NCBI GenBank assembly: GCA_937862575.1
Contig: CALMFM010000019.1
Coordinates: forward strand, 1 to 43,089
Source: an uncultured Bacillota bacterium
GTDB taxonomy: Bacteria > Bacillota_I > Bacilli_A > Izemoplasmatales > Hujiaoplasmataceae
Reading direction: 5' to 3'
Length of the DNA: 43,089 bases
Below are positions 1-9,600 of the stretch, one piece after another. Position numbers and translations under genes: made by a program. Within the stretch, counting starts at the first letter, position 1. Every line of letters starts with the position of its first letter. Under the pieces are notes generated by a model. That model saw only the letters and a program-made list of their open reading frames with translations. It had not been told where the DNA came from and ran no database searches.

Positions 1-1
1 T

Positions 2-598
2 GACTCCGGAAACAATATAGATGCTTTTTATGTACCTAAAAAGATTTTCCAAGCCAGTCTTGATGACCTAGACCTAATCGGTCAGGAAAGAAAAGAAATA
101 CATCGGTATATCTTGAATTTCCTGAAGAGCTATTCAAAAGAAAACTACATAAAAGGTCTATATTTGAGTGGGCTTTACGGCTCAGGTAAAACTTACATAT
201 TGGCGACCATTGCCAACGAACTTGCAAAACAAGGACATCATGTAACCTTCGTATATTACCCGGATTTGGTTAGGGAATTGAAATCATCAATTGGATCTGA
301 CAATTTCGAAGATAAAATCGAAACACTTAAGAGAACCGAAATATTGTTTCTTGATGACATCGGCGGAGAGACAGTAAGTCAATTCATTCGAGATGAAGTT
401 CTAGGCCCGGTATTGCAATATCGTTTGCTTGATCAAAAGCCGACATTCTTTTCATCCAACCTAAAAACCAAGTCTTTGGCAGATGCCATGTGTAAAGATG
501 AGTCCGATTTGGAGAAGACGAAAGCTTTTAGAATCATGGAAAGAATAAGGAGTTTGGCTGTTGAATTTAATTTGACCGAAAAACCGCATATTTCTTGA
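2..598 (+). CDS. dnaI: Primosomal protein DnaI, helicase loader ATPase (5' truncated by window start)
   Basis: Frame is open from nt 2 (DSGNNIDAFYVPKKIFQASLDDLDLIGQERKEIHRYILNFLK...) into the listed ORF; Walker A GLYGSGKTY, Walker B ILFLDDIGGE; followed by thrS as in Bacillus. Confidence 0.9.
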   Translation, partial: DSGNNIDAFYVPKKIFQASLDDLDLIGQERKEIHRYILNFLKSYSKENYIKGLYLSGLYGSGKTYILATIANELAKQGHHVTFVYYPDLVRELKSSIGSDNFEDKIETLKRTEILFLDDIGGETVSQFIRDEVLGPVLQYRLLDQKPTFFSSNLKTKSLADAMCKDESDLEKTKAFRIMERIRSLAVEFNLTEKPHIS

Positions 599-622
599 CA
601 TAAACACAAAAAGCATTATAAT
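595..622 (+). promoter_or_regulatory. Promoter for thrS T-box transcript, overlapping the dnaI stop codon
   Basis: TTGACA (595-600), 16 nt, TATAAT (617-622). Confidence 0.75.
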
Positions 623-634
623 ATTTATATAAAG

Positions 635-840
635 ACAGAGAAGAGGACAAGATTGTCTTAGAATCAGTTCCAAGCGAGCCCGGAAAGGTGAAAGCCGGGT
701 AACCGATTGAGTCAGTTACCACCTCGGAGTCGACTTCTTGAAAGGAGTCCGTTGCCAGCGTTAATGGGTTGAGTGCTTATTACGATAAGAACAAAGGTGG
801 TACCGCGATAATTCGTCCTTTTTGAAGGGCGATTTTTATT
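635..840 (+). promoter_or_regulatory. T-box leader of thrS
   Basis: Canonical T-box AAAGGTGGTACCGCG near 795 followed by terminator-like sequence (cgtcctttttgaagggcgattttt); candidate ACC specifier in GTTACCACC; directly upstream of thrS. Confidence 0.92.
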
Positions 841-857
841 TATAAGGAGGAAACATT

Positions 858-2759
858 ATGATCATCAAATTGCCTGGTGGAAATGTCAGAGAATATGAAT
901 TGGCAAAGTCGTTGTTTGATATTGCCGGTGACATTTCTCCATCACTTAAAAAACGTTCAATCGTGGCTAGATTGAATGGTAAACTAGTCGACATGAATAT
1001 CGTTGTCGACAAAGATTCGGAAGTTGAATTCATCACGGATTCAGATCCGGAAGCATTGGAAGTTTTGAGGCATTCATCCGCCCATCTTTTGGCGGAAACG
1101 ATAAAGACATTATATCCGCACGCTCATTTCGGAGTGGGACCGGTCATTGAAGACGGTTTCTATTACGATATCGATTTGGGAGAAGTGGTCTTATCAGAAC
1201 ATGACTTACCAAAGATTGAAAAAGAGATGCAAAAAATTGCCTCGCAAAACAGCGCTATTGAAAGGGAAGTTGTATCCAAAGAAAGAGCTTTGGAGATTTT
1301 TGCGGATGATCCTTACAAGGTCGAATTGATAAAGGAACTTCCTGAAGGCGAAGAAATCAGCATCTATAAGCAAGCACACTTCACTGATTTATGCCGCGGC
1401 CCACATCTTCCTGGTACAAAATGGATCAAGAACTTCAAGTTATTGAGCCTTGCCGGAGCTTATTGGCGTGGAGATTCCAAAAACATCCAGTTGACAAGAA
1501 TTTATGGAACTGCTTTTTTTACAAAAGAAGAACTTGATGAGCACCTGAATCTGTTGGAAGAACGGAAAAAACGTGACCATCGCAAACTAGGAAAACAGTT
1601 GGATTTGTTTATGCTCAGTGAATACGGTCCAGGGTTCCCATTCTGGCTTCCAAATGGTATGATTCTTAGAAGAGAACTGGAAAACTTCTGGTATAATGTC
1701 CACTTAAAAGAAGGATACAAACTTATTCAGACTCCAATTATGTTAAACAAGGAATTATGGGAGATATCCGGTCATTGGGAAAATTACCGGGAGAACATGT
1801 ATATTTCAAAGATTGACGAACAAGAGTTCGCCATCAAGCCAATGAACTGCCCAGGCGGTATGTTGGTTTATAAACGCGATATTCATTCTTATAAGGATTT
1901 TCCTCTAAAAGTCGGTGAACTTGGATTGGTCCATCGCCACGAGGCTAGTGGTGCGCTTAATGGATTATTTAGAGTCCGTAACTTCACTCAAGATGATGCC
2001 CATATATTTATGACTGAAGACATGATTGTACAAGAGATAAGAGAACTTGTGAGATTATTTGATTACATGTATAGAATCTTCGATTTGGATTATCATATAG
2101 AATTGTCAACTCGTCCTCAAGATAAATTTATTGGCAAGATTGAAACTTGGGATAAAGCTGAGAAAGCTTTAGCAGATGCACTTGATTCAATGGGCAAAGA
2201 GTATATTTTAAATCCTGGAGACGGCGCATTCTATGGACCGAAACTTGATTTCAAATTAAGAGACTCAATGAAACGTATTTGGCAATGTGGAACTATCCAA
2301 TTGGATATGAATTTGCCGGAAAGATTTGATTTGACTTATATTGATGAGAAAGGCGAAAAGCAAAGACCGGTTATGCTACATAGAGCTTTATATGGCTCAA
2401 TTGAGAGATTTATCGGTATTTTGATTGAACACTATGCTGGAGCTTTTCCAACTTGGTTGGCACCTATTCAAGTTAAGGTAATACCAGTCAACAACCAGTA
2501 TCATTTGGAATACTCCAGAAAGATTCTCGATGAGTTGAAGAATCTCGGTGTCAGAGCGGAAATAGACGAACGTGACGAGAAGCTTGGCTACAAAATTCGC
2601 GAAGCACAGACTAAGAAGATTCCTTATCAACTAGTTATAGGTGACAAGGAAGTGGAGAGCCAGGAAGTCAATTATCGCAAATACGGCGAACAGGAACAAT
2701 TCGCAGTTTCTAAGGAAGATTTCTTCAAGAAAGTCGTAGAAGAGATAAATAACAAATAA
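858..2759 (+). CDS. thrS: Threonyl-tRNA synthetase
   Basis: TGS domain, HSSAHLLAETIK editing motif, class II motifs; T-box upstream; RBS aaggagg. Confidence 0.97.
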   Translation: MIIKLPGGNVREYELAKSLFDIAGDISPSLKKRSIVARLNGKLVDMNIVVDKDSEVEFITDSDPEALEVLRHSSAHLLAETIKTLYPHAHFGVGPVIEDGFYYDIDLGEVVLSEHDLPKIEKEMQKIASQNSAIEREVVSKERALEIFADDPYKVELIKELPEGEEISIYKQAHFTDLCRGPHLPGTKWIKNFKLLSLAGAYWRGDSKNIQLTRIYGTAFFTKEELDEHLNLLEERKKRDHRKLGKQLDLFMLSEYGPGFPFWLPNGMILRRELENFWYNVHLKEGYKLIQTPIMLNKELWEISGHWENYRENMYISKIDEQEFAIKPMNCPGGMLVYKRDIHSYKDFPLKVGELGLVHRHEASGALNGLFRVRNFTQDDAHIFMTEDMIVQEIRELVRLFDYMYRIFDLDYHIELSTRPQDKFIGKIETWDKAEKALADALDSMGKEYILNPGDGAFYGPKLDFKLRDSMKRIWQCGTIQLDMNLPERFDLTYIDEKGEKQRPVMLHRALYGSIERFIGILIEHYAGAFPTWLAPIQVKVIPVNNQYHLEYSRKILDELKNLGVRAEIDERDEKLGYKIREAQTKKIPYQLVIGDKEVESQEVNYRKYGEQEQFAVSKEDFFKKVVEEINNK

Positions 2760-2762
2760 CAG

Positions 2763-2813
2763 TAGGACCCATACTGGTGTTTTTGAACACTCGTGTGGGT
2801 CATGTTTTTTAAG
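2763..2813 (+). terminator. Rho-independent terminator after thrS
   Basis: gacccatactggtg / acactcgtgtgggtc imperfect inverted repeat followed by atgtttttt. Confidence 0.6.
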
Positions 2814-2825
2814 GAGATGAAACGT

Positions 2826-3791
2826 ATGGATCTTATTAAATGGTTGCTAGATGGCGATGTTGCTATCGCATATCAGACAAAAAGAGACTTGATTGGTGTT
2901 GATGATCATAAACTCAAATCAGCGATAAGCGAACAGGGATTTGGTAAAAGATTACTTGATCTGCAACAAATTGATGGCCATTGGGGCGGTGGTTATTATA
3001 ATAAGAAATGGATCAGCACACATTATACTTTGATGGAATTGAGAAGGTTGAATATCAATCCCACTCCAGGAATAATGAAAGCCGTAAACATCATACTCGA
3101 TAGTTACACCACTGAAGACGGAGGAATAACTCCGAGTCCTACGAGATGGAAAATCAGCGATGTATGTATGAACGGCATGTTGCTGCACGCCTTCGCTTAT
3201 TTCAAAGCCAAAGCTGAAAAACTCGAATCGATAGTTGACTTCATTTTGTCCCAGCAACTCCCTGACGGCGGCTATAACTGTGAGTACAACCGTCCCGATA
3301 AAATTGTGAAGCACAGTTCGCTTCATTCCACATTATCTTTAATTGAAGGGATGACCTCTTATCTAGATCAAGGATACTCATATCGAAAAGACGAAATTAT
3401 AAAACAACGTGAAATGGCCATAGAATTCATCCTAATGCATCGCCTGTTCAAGTCTGATCATACAGGACTGATCATCAAGAAATCATTTTTGATGTTATCC
3501 TATCCTCCGCGATGGAAGTATGATATTCTAAGAGCTTTGGACGCGTTTAGAGAGGCTAGAGTGCCGTATGACCAACGAATGGAAGACGCTCTTGAAGTTT
3601 TGATTGAAAAAAGAAGAAAAGATGGCACATGGCCTGTGCAACAAAAGTATCCCGGACAAGTTCATTTCGATATGGAAAAAACGGGTGGATCAAGCAGAAT
3701 GAACACTCTAAGAGCATTGAGAGTAATAAAGTATTACCAGCCAGAAAAATTTGGTAAATTCGGTCTTCAAGATTCAATTCCAGTTTTGTAG
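2826..3791 (+). CDS. Prenyltransferase/squalene-cyclase-like alpha-toroid repeat protein of unknown function
   Basis: ATG at 2826 with RBS aaggagatga; repeats LQQIDGHWGGG, TEDGGI, QLPDGGYN, KRRKDGTWPV. Confidence 0.7.
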   Translation: MDLIKWLLDGDVAIAYQTKRDLIGVDDHKLKSAISEQGFGKRLLDLQQIDGHWGGGYYNKKWISTHYTLMELRRLNINPTPGIMKAVNIILDSYTTEDGGITPSPTRWKISDVCMNGMLLHAFAYFKAKAEKLESIVDFILSQQLPDGGYNCEYNRPDKIVKHSSLHSTLSLIEGMTSYLDQGYSYRKDEIIKQREMAIEFILMHRLFKSDHTGLIIKKSFLMLSYPPRWKYDILRALDAFREARVPYDQRMEDALEVLIEKRRKDGTWPVQQKYPGQVHFDMEKTGGSSRMNTLRALRVIKYYQPEKFGKFGLQDSIPVL

Positions 3792-3812
3792 ATTTAAATC
3801 TCATAATAAAGA

Positions 3813-3846
3813 TAAAGGCTTGATTTTGGACAATCAAGCCTTTTTA
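3813..3846. terminator. Bidirectional terminator between convergent genes
   Basis: aaaggcttgattttggacaatcaagccttttt perfect stem. Confidence 0.85.
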
Positions 3847-5498
3847 GTCGAATTATCATCGATAAAATCTGAATTCGGGTCAATGTATATTGTTTTTTGA
3901 TTAGTATATGTTACATAAGAACCTTGATGACCAGGGACTTTTTTGATGTTGCGGATTCTGGTATAGTCGACAGGGACAGAACCAGATAGACGACTTCGTG
4001 AATAATAAGCAGCGAGATTCGCAGCCAGCCTGATGGTCGCCTCTTGAAGCTCAGTGTCGCTCGATACGATGACATGAGATCCAGTCTGGGCTTTTACATG
4101 GAACCACCACCAGTCCTTTTTTGCTAGTTTATGAGTCAGATAATTGTTTTGAAGATTATTCTTTCCCACCAAAATTGAAATACCGGTATTGTCCAAGTAA
4201 GTGTCATAATTTGGTTTCTTCCACTTTGATTCGCCTTTTTTTCTTGGAAGGAATCCATTGCTTGATAGCTCATCCTGAATCTCCAGCAAGTCAGCTAACA
4301 AATGAGTGTTGTTGATTTGATTGTATATCTCATCCAAATACTCAATCAAATCGATGGTTATCCGAACTTGTTCTTCAATATAGGTGACAGCCGTCTTTTG
4401 TTTCTTGTATTTGGTATAGTATTTATTGGCATTTTGAATTGGATTCAATAAACGATCTAGTTCAATATCAATGTCTTTTTCGAGTTCATATGAATAACCG
4501 TTGTATTGAATGTCTCCGCGTTTGATTTTGTGTTGGTCGGTTATGATTATATCACCTTTAATCCTCCAAATATCGCTATCCAAAGCATTGTGTAAGTCAG
4601 TGGACAATTTCTCCAATTTGTTCTTTTTCCGTTTGAGTTCTTGCTTGGTGAAAGTATTAAGATATTTATGTATTTGTTTGACTCTTTCGATAGCTGAAGC
4701 CTCAGAAAAATAATAGTCAAGCAACTCTGACAAATCGTTGAAATGCTTCTGGTCCTTATCGAAAAGGTCGAAATAATAGAAATCGGATTTATTACCTAAA
4801 GTCATGGTTGGATTGACTTCTTCACTCATGATTTTCAGATATGTTTCGAACAGTAATTTGGGATTGTAATTTGCTTCTTGTAACAAGTATTTCGCTAATA
4901 ACGGTGAAAAACCTCTTATGTTTTCGACAATTTCGTTTATAGAGCGTTCGGTCTTGAGAAAGTCCTCTATTAGATTATACTCATCAGGAGAAATCTTCGA
5001 GTCTTCAGGCAGTTTATAAGTAACACCATTGACAATGGTTCTGTCGGCATTATCGAATGGTGATATATGGTTATATGCATTGATGATAGTATGATTGAAA
5101 TCTGTCAAAATCAAATTTGTATAGCGACTGAACATTTCCATAATCAGGTGCAATTCAACTTTATCACCGATGTCGTTGGTGCCATCAACTGTGATGTCAA
5201 TGATTCGGTCATAATTCAAGGTGCTAATGTTTTTGATGATGCCGCCTTCCAAGTGTTTTCTTAAAAACATGCAGAATCCGCCAGGAACATAATCCGAAGG
5301 GAAATTGTTTTTTGTCAGATTTATTCTTGAAAGTGAAGTTGACAACGAAATGTATAGGCGATGATTCTGATTATTGGCTCTTACAAAAAACAGGAAATCG
5401 GTCTTTCCCAATTGGGAAATCTTTTGGATTCTTCCTGTTATCAGTTTGAAGTTCAGCTCTAATGCCAATTTTGATAAGAAACGGCCATCTATGCTCAT
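3834..5498 (-). CDS. rqcH: NFACT-family ribosome quality control protein RqcH (Rqc2 homolog; formerly FbpA-like)
   Basis: NFACT-N start MSIDGRFLSKLALEL, coiled-coil middle, NFACT-R region (WWFHVKAQTGSHVIV). Confidence 0.92.
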   Translation of the reverse strand: MSIDGRFLSKLALELNFKLITGRIQKISQLGKTDFLFFVRANNQNHRLYISLSTSLSRINLTKNNFPSDYVPGGFCMFLRKHLEGGIIKNISTLNYDRIIDITVDGTNDIGDKVELHLIMEMFSRYTNLILTDFNHTIINAYNHISPFDNADRTIVNGVTYKLPEDSKISPDEYNLIEDFLKTERSINEIVENIRGFSPLLAKYLLQEANYNPKLLFETYLKIMSEEVNPTMTLGNKSDFYYFDLFDKDQKHFNDLSELLDYYFSEASAIERVKQIHKYLNTFTKQELKRKKNKLEKLSTDLHNALDSDIWRIKGDIIITDQHKIKRGDIQYNGYSYELEKDIDIELDRLLNPIQNANKYYTKYKKQKTAVTYIEEQVRITIDLIEYLDEIYNQINNTHLLADLLEIQDELSSNGFLPRKKGESKWKKPNYDTYLDNTGISILVGKNNLQNNYLTHKLAKKDWWWFHVKAQTGSHVIVSSDTELQEATIRLAANLAAYYSRSRLSGSVPVDYTRIRNIKKVPGHQGSYVTYTNQKTIYIDPNSDFIDDNSTKKA

Positions 5499-5614
5499 AT
5501 TATCACCAAAATCATTATATCACACATCAAATAATAATTTACTATTTAAAGTATTTGTGTTATGATATAACATAATAATTATAAGTAATACTATCTCAGA
5601 TCGGGGGGGTAATC

Positions 5615-6238
5615 TTGAAGCTCAACGAAAAAGGGCTATTGGTGATAATCAGTGGTCCGAGCGGTGTCGGAAAAGGCACCATTCGCAAGGCGCTGTTTCA
5701 GATTCCGGACAACAATTTCTGTTATTCGGTCTCAATGACAACCAGAGCGCCGCGAGAAGGTGAAGTGGACGGACAGGACTATTTCTTTGTCTCGCGTGAA
5801 GAATTCGAACGCAGGATAAAGGACAATGCCTTACTTGAGTATGCGGAATTTGTTGGAGAATACTACGGAACTCCGCTTGATTACATCGACAAACAAATGG
5901 AATCAGGTAAAGAAGTAATCGTGGAAATTGAAGTTCAAGGCGCTTTACAAGTTCAAGAAAGAATTCCGGAAGCAGTCTTTATATTCATAGTTCCACCATC
6001 AAAAAAAGCTTTGATTGAACGTTTGGAGAAAAGGGGAACCGATACTCCTGAGAAAATCAAGAAAAGAATCGAAAAAGCTGAAAGAGAATATTCCCTTGCT
6101 TATAAATATGACTATATCGTCGTCAACGACGAAGTGACGAATGCAGCGGATAGAATCTATGCAATCATCCGCGCTGAGCATGCTAAGACCGAAAGGTCTA
6201 TCTACAAGTATTACAAACTCATGGAGGGTAAAGAATGA
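5615..6238 (+). CDS. gmk: Guanylate kinase (TTG start)
   Basis: IISGPSGVGKGTIRKAL, TTRAPREGEVDGQDYFFV. Confidence 0.97.
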   Translation: MKLNEKGLLVIISGPSGVGKGTIRKALFQIPDNNFCYSVSMTTRAPREGEVDGQDYFFVSREEFERRIKDNALLEYAEFVGEYYGTPLDYIDKQMESGKEVIVEIEVQGALQVQERIPEAVFIFIVPPSKKALIERLEKRGTDTPEKIKKRIEKAEREYSLAYKYDYIVVNDEVTNAADRIYAIIRAEHAKTERSIYKYYKLMEGKE

Positions 6239-6582
6239 TCAAAGAAAAAGATTTGGCAAAATTACAGGAAATGAAAGAGGAAATTAACCATAATTACCGA
6301 CCGGTACAAGGAAATCGCTTTGGAGACTATGTCTTCAGCGGCGATTTGGATGACAGCAAAAAGAAAAAAGCTGTGCTCAAAAACACCGAAGGATTACGTT
6401 ATCCTTCAATCGATGATCTCCTCGAAGTAGTTGACTCAAAATACAAATTGGCATACATCGCAGCCAAGCGAGCCAAAATTATCAAAAAAGACGATTATTC
6501 TTCAGTAGAGAACCGTTGTGTCAAGCCGGTAGGCAAGGCTCTAGAGGAAATTCTCGAGAAGAAAGTAACCGCGAAATTTTAA
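6235..6582 (+). CDS. rpoZ: DNA-directed RNA polymerase omega subunit
   Basis: RYPSIDDLLEVVDSKYKLAYIAAKRAKII; overlaps the gmk stop as in Firmicutes. Confidence 0.9.
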   Translation: MIKEKDLAKLQEMKEEINHNYRPVQGNRFGDYVFSGDLDDSKKKKAVLKNTEGLRYPSIDDLLEVVDSKYKLAYIAAKRAKIIKKDDYSSVENRCVKPVGKALEEILEKKVTAKF

Positions 6583-6606
6583 CAGCTTCGGCTGTTTTTA
6601 TTTTCG
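6581..6606 (+). terminator. Terminator after rpoZ
   Basis: aacagc-ttcg-gctgtt followed by T-rich tract. Confidence 0.75.
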
Positions 6607-6668
6607 CTTTCCCCTTATAAATCCCTTAGGATTTATGTTATAATATATTTTAGTTTGGAGATGATTTT

Positions 6669-9600
6669 GTGAATTATACGGATACCCTGTTGGCCCAAAT
6701 GGGTCTAGAAGACCAGATAATCAGCGAGTATTGCACGGTAAGAAAAGTGGAGGTTGACGAAATATCGGAAACCTGGATTTTTGATTTGCTCTTCACACAG
6801 ACAATTCCGATTCTCCATTATCGCAATTTCATTAATCATCTTTTGAAGTTGCCTGAATCAATCGATAGTATAAAAAAAGTCGATTACATAACTGAATTCC
6901 TTTATGTTGATAAAGATATGGTTTTAGAGTATTATGATTTCGCAATTGATGTAATCTTGCTTGAAAATAAAAGAGTTATGCCACTTAAAGAATATCCTAC
7001 TGATATTGAAGACGACATAATCAAGATATTCGTTCCGCAGGGTGCCATCAGCGCCACAATCTTTAGAACGGAAATAGAGACAGAATTGCATAAGAACGGA
7101 TTTCCTTGCCGAGTCGAAATCGTGATTGACGATTCCCAAATTACAATCGACGAAACAATCAAAAATGATATCGCAACTTTCGTTGAAGCGAATCATTTTG
7201 AATTCGACGAGGAAATTGAATATGTTTATTTGACAAATGGTGGTGAAATAAAAGATTTTTCACCAATCAAATCAATTCCAAATACGGATATTGAACTAGA
7301 GGAATATAAAGAAAAGCATGGCGGAAAAGCAATTATTTCAGTTCAAGGAGTAGTAGTTTATCAAGAGATAGTAGACAACAGAATTTCTTCTGTCAAGACT
7401 GTTATTTCCGATGGAGAAGATTCCATTTTCCTAGTTAAGAAAAATCTGAAATCAGAAGATCTTGATTTCTTTAACCAAATTGATAAAGACTTTGGAATTA
7501 AGGCAAGATGTTACGCTCAATACGATACCTTCACTCAAGAAGTAGTACTCGTTCCGATAGCCATTGCCAGATCCAACAGACCAATCAAAACCGATTCCCG
7601 TGAAGACAACGAACCTGAGAAAAGAGTTGAACTTCACCTGCATACAAAAATGTCTGCTTTGGATGGAGTCAATGATATATCTGAATATGTGTCAAGAGCT
7701 AAATCATGGGGACATAAAGCGATCGGCGTAAGCGACCACGGATCAGTTCAAACTTTCCCAGAGTTATTCAATATGACCAGAGATGGTTCAATAAAACCAT
7801 TATTCGGTTTAGAAATGGTTTATGTGGATGACGAAAATATCTTCATAACCAAAGGTGAATCGAATCTTTTACTGTCGGAAGCTACCTATGTGGTATTTGA
7901 TATTGAAACGACGGGATTGTCGGTCTCATATGACACTTTGATTGAAATAGGTGGAGTCAAAATCAAGAACGGAACGACTTTAGGTAAATTCTCTGAATTG
8001 ATAGATCCGCATCGGGAAATATCAAGGTTCACTGAGAATCTAACCGGAATAACCAACCAAATGGTTCAGGGAAAAAGAGTTCTGAAAGATGTATTGAAGG
8101 ACTTTTATGACTTCGCTAAAGATTGCATATTAGTAGCTCACAATGCTGAATTTGACCTTGGTTTTCTTGAATACAATTATCGCAACTTTGCCATTGCAAA
8201 CAAGATGAATCCGTCAATCGACACTTTGGTATTGGCTAAGGTAATGTTGCCTGAAAATCGCAGGTTTTCACTAGATCGCTTATGCAAGGAATTCAAGATA
8301 CCTTTGGATAATCATCATCGTGCAATCAATGACGCAGAAGCCACAACCGAAGTATTCTTGCATTTATTGAAAATGGTAAAAAAGCAAGGATTCAATCGCT
8401 TTCGCGATATTAACCTGATGATTGATAAATCCAAGGTTTATACTTATCCTTATCCTACCCATATAAATTTGATGGTCAAGCAACAAGCCGGTCTGAAAAA
8501 CATGTATCGCTTATTGTCTGACGGTCTCACAACCTATTATGACAGAGATGCAAAACTACTTCGAAGTCAATTGGAAAAATATCGCAAAGGTTTATTGGTA
8601 TCCAGCGGATGTTTCAACTCGCATTTCTTTGAAATAGCTATGAACAAAACCAGAAAAGAATTAGTTGAAGCAGCAAGGCTCTACGATTATCTAGAAGTTC
8701 AGCCACCAAGTTATTTCGTCTATTTGTCTGATGAAAATCCAAATTGGAAAAATATGGTTCAAGATGTTATCAGAAAAATTGTTGAAGTTGGACGTGAACT
8801 GAATATTCTTGTAGTCGCTACTGGTGACGTGCACCATTTGGATCCGCGTGACATGAAATATCGAGAAATCATGATCAATACACCAGTTGTAGGCGGTGGA
8901 CTTCATGATTTATATTCGAGAAAAAACAGACCTAATCAGTATTTCATGACAACAGAAGAAATGTTGGAGGAATTTGCCTTTTTAGGTCATGATACTGCTC
9001 AGGAAATTGTCGTTACAAATTCCAACATCATAGCTGATTCGGTAGAAGATATCATTATCATACCTGATCAGTTGTTTGCACCAACAGATGAATTCTTGGC
9101 AGAACAAGGAGTTCCATCAATCAAAGCCAAAGTTGAGAAAATGGTCAATGAACGTGTCAGACAGATTTATGGAGATCCACTACCTGAATTAGTTAAAAAA
9201 AGAGTGGAAAGAGAATTGAAAAACATTATAGAACATCAATTCTCAACTGTATACTACATATCTCACTTACTAGTTAAAAAGTCCTTAAATGACGGGTATT
9301 TGGTTGGGTCAAGAGGATCCGTAGGAAGTTCTTTGGTAGCTACCTTGATGGATATAACCGAAGTCAATCCATTACCGCCGCATTATGTATGCCCTAAATG
9401 TCATTTCTCAGCATTCAAAAAAACAAATGATGAAAAACAAACGTTTGGGGAAAGTGAGTTTGAAAAGGAATACTCAAAAGTCTTTGACAATACAGACTGC
9501 GGTTGGGACTTACCAAAAACCAAATGTCCTGTTTGCTCAACTGAGATGATTAAAGATGGACACGACATTCCATTTGAAACATTCTTAGGATTCGAAGGAG

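Noticed and set aside
2952-3326. Minus-strand ORF of 124 aa opposite the alpha-toroid gene
   Set aside because: Antisense to a well-supported CDS with good RBS and repeat motifs; the translation has no recognisable domain.
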